DNA of 19,385 nt from DASXMX01 sp036794395 (GTDB taxonomy: Bacteria > Planctomycetota > Phycisphaerae > Tepidisphaerales > Tepidisphaeraceae): contig DAIRGS010000126.1 in NCBI GenBank assembly GCA_036794395.1, positions 1 through 19,385 on the forward strand, written 5' to 3'. The translations under genes were made by a program, and so were the position numbers. Positions within the stretch are counted from its first letter, which is position 1. Each line of letters starts with the position of its first letter. Below, in pieces: positions 15,933 to 19,385 of the stretch. Below the pieces are notes generated by a model. It saw only the letters and a program-made list of their open reading frames with translations, was not told where the DNA came from and made no database searches.

Positions 15933-17141
15933 TCACACCTCGCAGGAAACCCCGCACTCCGCCGTCCCCACCCCGCGCAGCCCCCGAACAATGCGAACGA
16001 TCTTCTCCGTCACATAATCCACATCGGCTTCGGTAGTAAATCGCCCTAGGCTGAACCGAATCGAGTTGTAGGCCAGCTCATCGCTCAACCCCATCGCCCG
16101 CAGCACATGGCTTGCCTGAAGGCTCGCACTCGTACACGCCGACCCCGAGCTGACCGCGATGTCATCCAACGCCCGCAGAATCGAGCTGCCATCGGCCTCG
16201 GCAAACGAAAGATTGCTCACCTGCGGCAGGCGGTGATGCACGTCCCCATTAGTGAACACCCGACCGAGTTCGCCGATAATTCGCCCCTCAAGTCGATCGC
16301 GCAGTCCAGCCAGCCGCGGTAATTCTTCCGCCATCTCCGCGCCCGCCAGTTCGCACGCCATGCCCAGCCCCACGATCCCCGGCACATTCAGCGTCCCCGA
16401 TCGATACCCCCGCTCATGCCCGCCTCCATCAAACAGCGGCGCAAGCCGAACACGCGGCCCCTTGCGCCGCACAAACAGCGCGCCGCATCCCTTCGGCCCA
16501 TAAAGCTTATGCGCCGACAAACTCAATAGATCGATCCCATCGGCATCCACATCAATCGGAACCTTCCCCACCGCCTGCGTCGCATCCGTATGAAAAAACA
16601 CCCCCCGCGCCTTGCACACCGCCCCAATGTCCCGCACCGGCTGAATCGTCCCCGTCTCATTGTTCGCGTACATGATCGAGACCAGCACCGTCTCCGGCCG
16701 AATCGCCTCGGCCACATGCTCCCCCGTCACGCGCCCATACCGGTTCACCGGCAGAAACGTCACGCTATACCCCTCAGCCGCCAGCCGCTGACACGGATCA
16801 AGCACCGCCTTGTGCTCGGTGGCCTGTGTGATGATGTGCTTCCCCTTCCCCGGATAACTCGCCGCCACCCCCTTAATCGCCAGGTTGTTGCTTTCAGTAG
16901 CTCCACTGGTCAGTATGATCTCCCGAGCCCCCGTCCGCTCATCCTGCTCCACGCTGAGCAACGCCGCAATCTGATTGCGCGCCTTCACCACCGCCGCCAG
17001 CGCCGCCAACCCAAATCCATGATTCGTGCTCGCCGCGTTGCCAAATACTTCAGTGAAGTAAGGCCGCATCGCTTCAAACACCCGCGGGTCGACAGGCGTC
17101 GTTGCGTTGTAATCCAGATAAATCGGTGATCGGGGTTGCAT
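15933..17141 (-). CDS. IscS/NifS-type cysteine desulfurase
   Basis: A 402-residue PLP enzyme that takes sulfur from cysteine for Fe-S clusters, tRNA thiolation and related uses. It opens with PIYLDYNATTPVDPRVFEAM (6-25). The PLP-stacking His is H110 in ATEH, D186 in HTDATQ contacts the ring nitrogen, and K212 in SAHKLYGPKG forms the Schiff base. The mobile loop SSGSACTSASLQASHVLRAMG (331-351) carries the catalytic C336 and matches group I IscS/NifS. The ATG at 17141 is chosen because the protein opens at the family's usual place; a TTG at 17159 would add six residues, and no strong Shine-Dalgarno sequence is present. No scaffold (IscU), regulator or ferredoxin gene lies beside it, so it is unlinked from an isc operon. 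The tail carries two extra Cys (396 and 400). Confidence 0.93.
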   Translation of the reverse strand: MQPRSPIYLDYNATTPVDPRVFEAMRPYFTEVFGNAASTNHGFGLAALAAVVKARNQIAALLSVEQDERTGAREIILTSGATESNNLAIKGVAASYPGKGKHIITQATEHKAVLDPCQRLAAEGYSVTFLPVNRYGRVTGEHVAEAIRPETVLVSIMYANNETGTIQPVRDIGAVCKARGVFFHTDATQAVGKVPIDVDADGIDLLSLSAHKLYGPKGCGALFVRRKGPRVRLAPLFDGGGHERGYRSGTLNVPGIVGLGMACELAGAEMAEELPRLAGLRDRLEGRIIGELGRVFTNGDVHHRLPQVSNLSFAEADGSSILRALDDIAVSSGSACTSASLQASHVLRAMGLSDELAYNSIRFSLGRFTTEADVDYVTEKIVRIVRGLRGVGTAECGVSCEV

Positions 17142-17449
17142 CTGCACGCTCAAGTCCAAAAAAGTCCAGCCGGCATTGTATGTCCCAATTCATCCAAGCC
17201 CCAGCATCACACACCCACCGATTGGAATATCGTCGGCACAGCCCAAGCCGGCAATCAGACTTTCACCTATCCCGCCAAGCGCATCACCAGTGGCGGAAGG
17301 AATGGTCTTTTCAATGAATTGCCCAATACAATCCAAATCAACCAAACTAAATTGGCAAATCCGAATGGCGCGTACCTGCTCAAGGCAACCGTCCCCATTG
17401 ACCGGTTCCACCTCCATCCATTGTACAAAGCCACAAGATGAGATTTTAA
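17142..17449. other. Intergenic stretch with ambiguous frames
   Basis: This 308-nt gap between the desulfurase and the GTPase gene is visibly richer in A/T than its flanks. On the plus strand one frame is open from 17136 to 17441, with a peptide-like pattern (DWNIVGTAQAGNQTFTYPAK, then NGLFNELPNTIQIN), but it lacks an ATG and a ribosome site. The antisense frame is open from an ATG at 17417 to 17190, again without a Shine-Dalgarno sequence. Neither matches a family I know. The stretch may be a worn-down gene fragment or simply regulatory DNA for the desulfurase. Confidence 0.3.
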
Positions 17450-19192
17450 TTATCCCTCGATTACTTCCCGCGCCTCTCCCATCGCCCGCTCCAACTGCTC
17501 AAGCGTCTTAGTCTTCGGCGCCTGCTCATCCAGCCACCTGCAAAGTTTCTCGATCTGCTCATGCCCCAGCTGCGCAAATCGATCGGTAATCTTCTGATTC
17601 GTCGCTCGCGTATGCGATGCCACTTCATTACTCAATCGTTCCGTCAGCCACGTTGCCACGCTCCACCCGCCCAGGACCGCCAGATCCAGCCCGCCAAACA
17701 GATGATGCGTCGCCGCCGCCACGACCAGAACCAGCAGGTATGGCGCCGCCTCGGTCCACTGAGTGATCTTCCGGCCGCCCGGAAGAAACTTCAGCAGCGA
17801 TTCCAGCATCCGCGTGTCACGCGGCGTCGCATTCCAGCGCTGCTCCAGCCACGATTTAAGCTCCGCCAATTCCTCATCGGCAATCTTCCCGGCCTCGGAC
17901 GGGTCGATCAGCGCATCGCGGTAAGGGGGTGGCACGGCCGGATCGTCCGGCATATGAACCACCTTGCCGCTCCGCAGCACGTCATCCAACCGGCTGCGAA
18001 TCACATTGAACTGATCGATCAATACCGTCTGAAAGTTCGGCACTTCCCGCGTTTCCCCGCCGCTTCCCGATCCCAGCGCTCCAGCCGAAATCTCCCCGCG
18101 CAGTACATAATCCCACGCCACTCGCGGCAGCCGCACCAGCAGCCCGGGCGCCTGCCGAACCCGCTCCAGTATCCGTTGCGGCCCCATCAGATACAAAACG
18201 CTCCGCTGCTGCATCCGCCGCTGCAACTGCTGCGTCAGCGGATTGACATCCACGCCCGGCACCGCGTTCTCCATCTGCCTTAAAGTCGCAATCAGCTTGT
18301 CGATCTCCGCCCGATTGTGCCGCAACGGCCCCAGAATCTGATCGTCCAGCCGCCCAAGCAAATCTCCGCTGCGATTGGCCAGCCCGGTTGTCCGCGCCTC
18401 GCCCTCACTTAGCGACAGTCCCCCCAGCACCCCGCGCAGCGCTTCCAGATTCCGCTCCTGCGCCGGCTCAAATCCCGCATCGTCCCGCGGCACAACAAAC
18501 AGCTTGCCCTCCGCCTTTACCCCCTGCGCCCGCAATAGCCGCTCATAATCATCTGCCACCACCAGCTGCTCGCACTTGTTCATCAGAAAAAGTGCCGGAG
18601 TCCCATACCGCTCCGCCAGCCGGTAGTATGGCATCAGCTCCGTCATCTGATACTTCTCAGGCGTCACCAGCACCAGCACCGCGTCCGCCCACCGAAACGC
18701 CCGATCCGCCTCGGCATGATGCGCCGGCTGATCCCCGTCCAAATCCGGCGTATCCACCACCACAATCCGCCTCAATATGTCCCGCTCCAACCCCACCACA
18801 ATCAACGCCCCCACCCGCCCACGGGCCGGCAACGCCCCGGGATCCGCCACCTCATGCTCAATCCCCAACCATTCTGCCGGGATATCTTCCACCCGCCCAC
18901 CAACAGCCACCGCTCCACTGGTAAAAGTCCTTCGAAACGAAGTCGCCGAAACCGTCGCCCCCAGTATCCGGTTCACGATCGTGCTCTTCCCCGTCCCCGT
19001 CCCCCCCAGCACCGCCACGATCACCGGCCCCTCACCCAATCGCCGGGCAAGATGAAATCTCAGGGCAGCAGCATCCCCGCGCCATCGCGCAATAATCCCA
19101 TGCACCCCCACGCCCGTCCGCGGCAACATCCCCGCCACCAGCCCATCCAGCCGCGAAACCGCCGAATCCACTTTGTCCGCTCGAAATCCCAT
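17450..19192 (-). CDS. Dynamin-like GTPase with C-terminal membrane segment
   Basis: A 580-residue P-loop GTPase. The G1 motif GGTGTGKST lies at 63-71, G3 DTPDLDG at 147-153 and G4 NKCE at 205-208. The G domain covers about 55-260. A long helical region follows (about 275-480), with coiled-coil-like Gln/Arg-rich helices (QQLQRRMQQR), then a hydrophobic pair of segments (about 482-516, PYLLVLVVAAA and LAVLGGWSVATW), then a helical tail (QLGHEQIEKLCRWLDEQ). This order of G domain, stalk, membrane segment and helix is that of bacterial dynamin-like or YdjA-type GTPases, which remodel or sense membranes. Its GTP-binding motifs are intact. ATG at 19192 is chosen over TTG at 19201; GGGGA lies very close upstream. 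No partner gene of the same kind is adjacent. The role is unknown. Confidence 0.78.
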   Translation of the reverse strand: MGFRADKVDSAVSRLDGLVAGMLPRTGVGVHGIIARWRGDAAALRFHLARRLGEGPVIVAVLGGTGTGKSTIVNRILGATVSATSFRRTFTSGAVAVGGRVEDIPAEWLGIEHEVADPGALPARGRVGALIVVGLERDILRRIVVVDTPDLDGDQPAHHAEADRAFRWADAVLVLVTPEKYQMTELMPYYRLAERYGTPALFLMNKCEQLVVADDYERLLRAQGVKAEGKLFVVPRDDAGFEPAQERNLEALRGVLGGLSLSEGEARTTGLANRSGDLLGRLDDQILGPLRHNRAEIDKLIATLRQMENAVPGVDVNPLTQQLQRRMQQRSVLYLMGPQRILERVRQAPGLLVRLPRVAWDYVLRGEISAGALGSGSGGETREVPNFQTVLIDQFNVIRSRLDDVLRSGKVVHMPDDPAVPPPYRDALIDPSEAGKIADEELAELKSWLEQRWNATPRDTRMLESLLKFLPGGRKITQWTEAAPYLLVLVVAAATHHLFGGLDLAVLGGWSVATWLTERLSNEVASHTRATNQKITDRFAQLGHEQIEKLCRWLDEQAPKTKTLEQLERAMGEAREVIEG

Positions 19193-19327
19193 CGTCCCCA
19201 AAGATTAACCGAATCCGAAGATGATTGCTGAATGCTGATTGCCAAAGGAAATTGCTCCGTTGAAATCCTCTCTTGGACAAGCTCCCTAAATGACCGTGCG
19301 CGATTCCGCGCCGTTGCTTTTAAGTGG

Positions 19328-19346
19328 CACGGCCTTCCAGGCCGTG
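19328..19346. repeat. Short perfect palindrome, REP-like
   Basis: CACGGCCT (19328-19335) and AGGCCGTG (19339-19346) are exact reverse complements around TCC. The surrounding TGGCACGGCCTTCCAGGCCG resembles a dispersed hairpin repeat I associate with planctomycete intergenic DNA. It lies 127 nt upstream of the GTPase start, and the region from 19193 to the window end holds no gene. Confidence 0.5.
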
Positions 19347-19385
19347 GTCGGGGACGCTTCGGGTCCGGCGGCGGGTGAGATGTGG

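Noticed and set aside
16590..17129. Long plus-strand open frame opposite the desulfurase gene
   Set aside because: It is antisense to a well-conserved enzyme, is rich in Arg, His and Pro as expected for a complementary-strand shadow, and has no ribosome site.
17561..19231. Several long plus-strand open frames opposite the GTPase gene
   Set aside because: They are antisense shadows of a gene with intact GTPase motifs and have proline/arginine-rich, low-complexity translations.

Overview
The window looks like chromosomal DNA of a Planctomycetota bacterium, plausibly from the class Phycisphaerae; the class is inferred from protein style, not from a marker gene. Evidence: a secreted protein with an N-terminal LEPR-XLL type tag (GLELRTLFSA), a protein with a PEP-CTERM-like tail of the VPLP type, a GH51 arabinofuranosidase with extra carbohydrate-binding-like domains, GC-rich codon use, and dispersed palindromes. 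There are no rRNA genes, tRNA genes, CRISPR arrays, transposases or phage modules.

Layout. 1-42: possible 3' tip of a plus-strand gene. 50-385 (-): small protein built from two copies of an NRWxCSE motif. 598-1716 (+): GT-A-like glycosyltransferase. 1934-2985 (+): secreted YncE/YVTN beta-propeller broken by one frameshift. 3014-5497 (-): secreted GH51 enzyme. 5628-6338 (+): LEPR-XLL surface protein, divergent from GH51.

6360-11023 is the most coherent block: SDR oxidoreductase (-), cytochrome P450 (+), COMT-like methyltransferase (+) and a flavin-dependent halogenase-like oxidoreductase (-). The SDR and P450 share a divergent promoter region, and the methyltransferase and flavoenzyme converge with 6 nt between their stops. 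Four tailoring-type enzymes with no scaffold synthase suggest a small, possibly undescribed lipid or natural-product modification locus.

11164-14312 holds a small conserved-looking protein (-), a PEP-CTERM protein (-), a 26-residue lysine-rich protein with a good ribosome binding site (-), a BaiN/HI0933-type flavoprotein (-), and the relic of a SpoIIE-type phosphatase reduced to its two ends. 14313-19192 holds a GT87-type membrane glycosyltransferase, an IscS-type cysteine desulfurase and a dynamin-like GTPase, all on the minus strand. A long, nearly perfect palindrome lies between the desulfurase and GT87 genes.

Most of the window is a mosaic of single-gene units. Only P450-methyltransferase looks clearly operonic. 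Two genes are broken by single-base losses (YncE and the phosphatase relic). The first may be an assembly error; the second also carries a large internal deletion and is a real relic.
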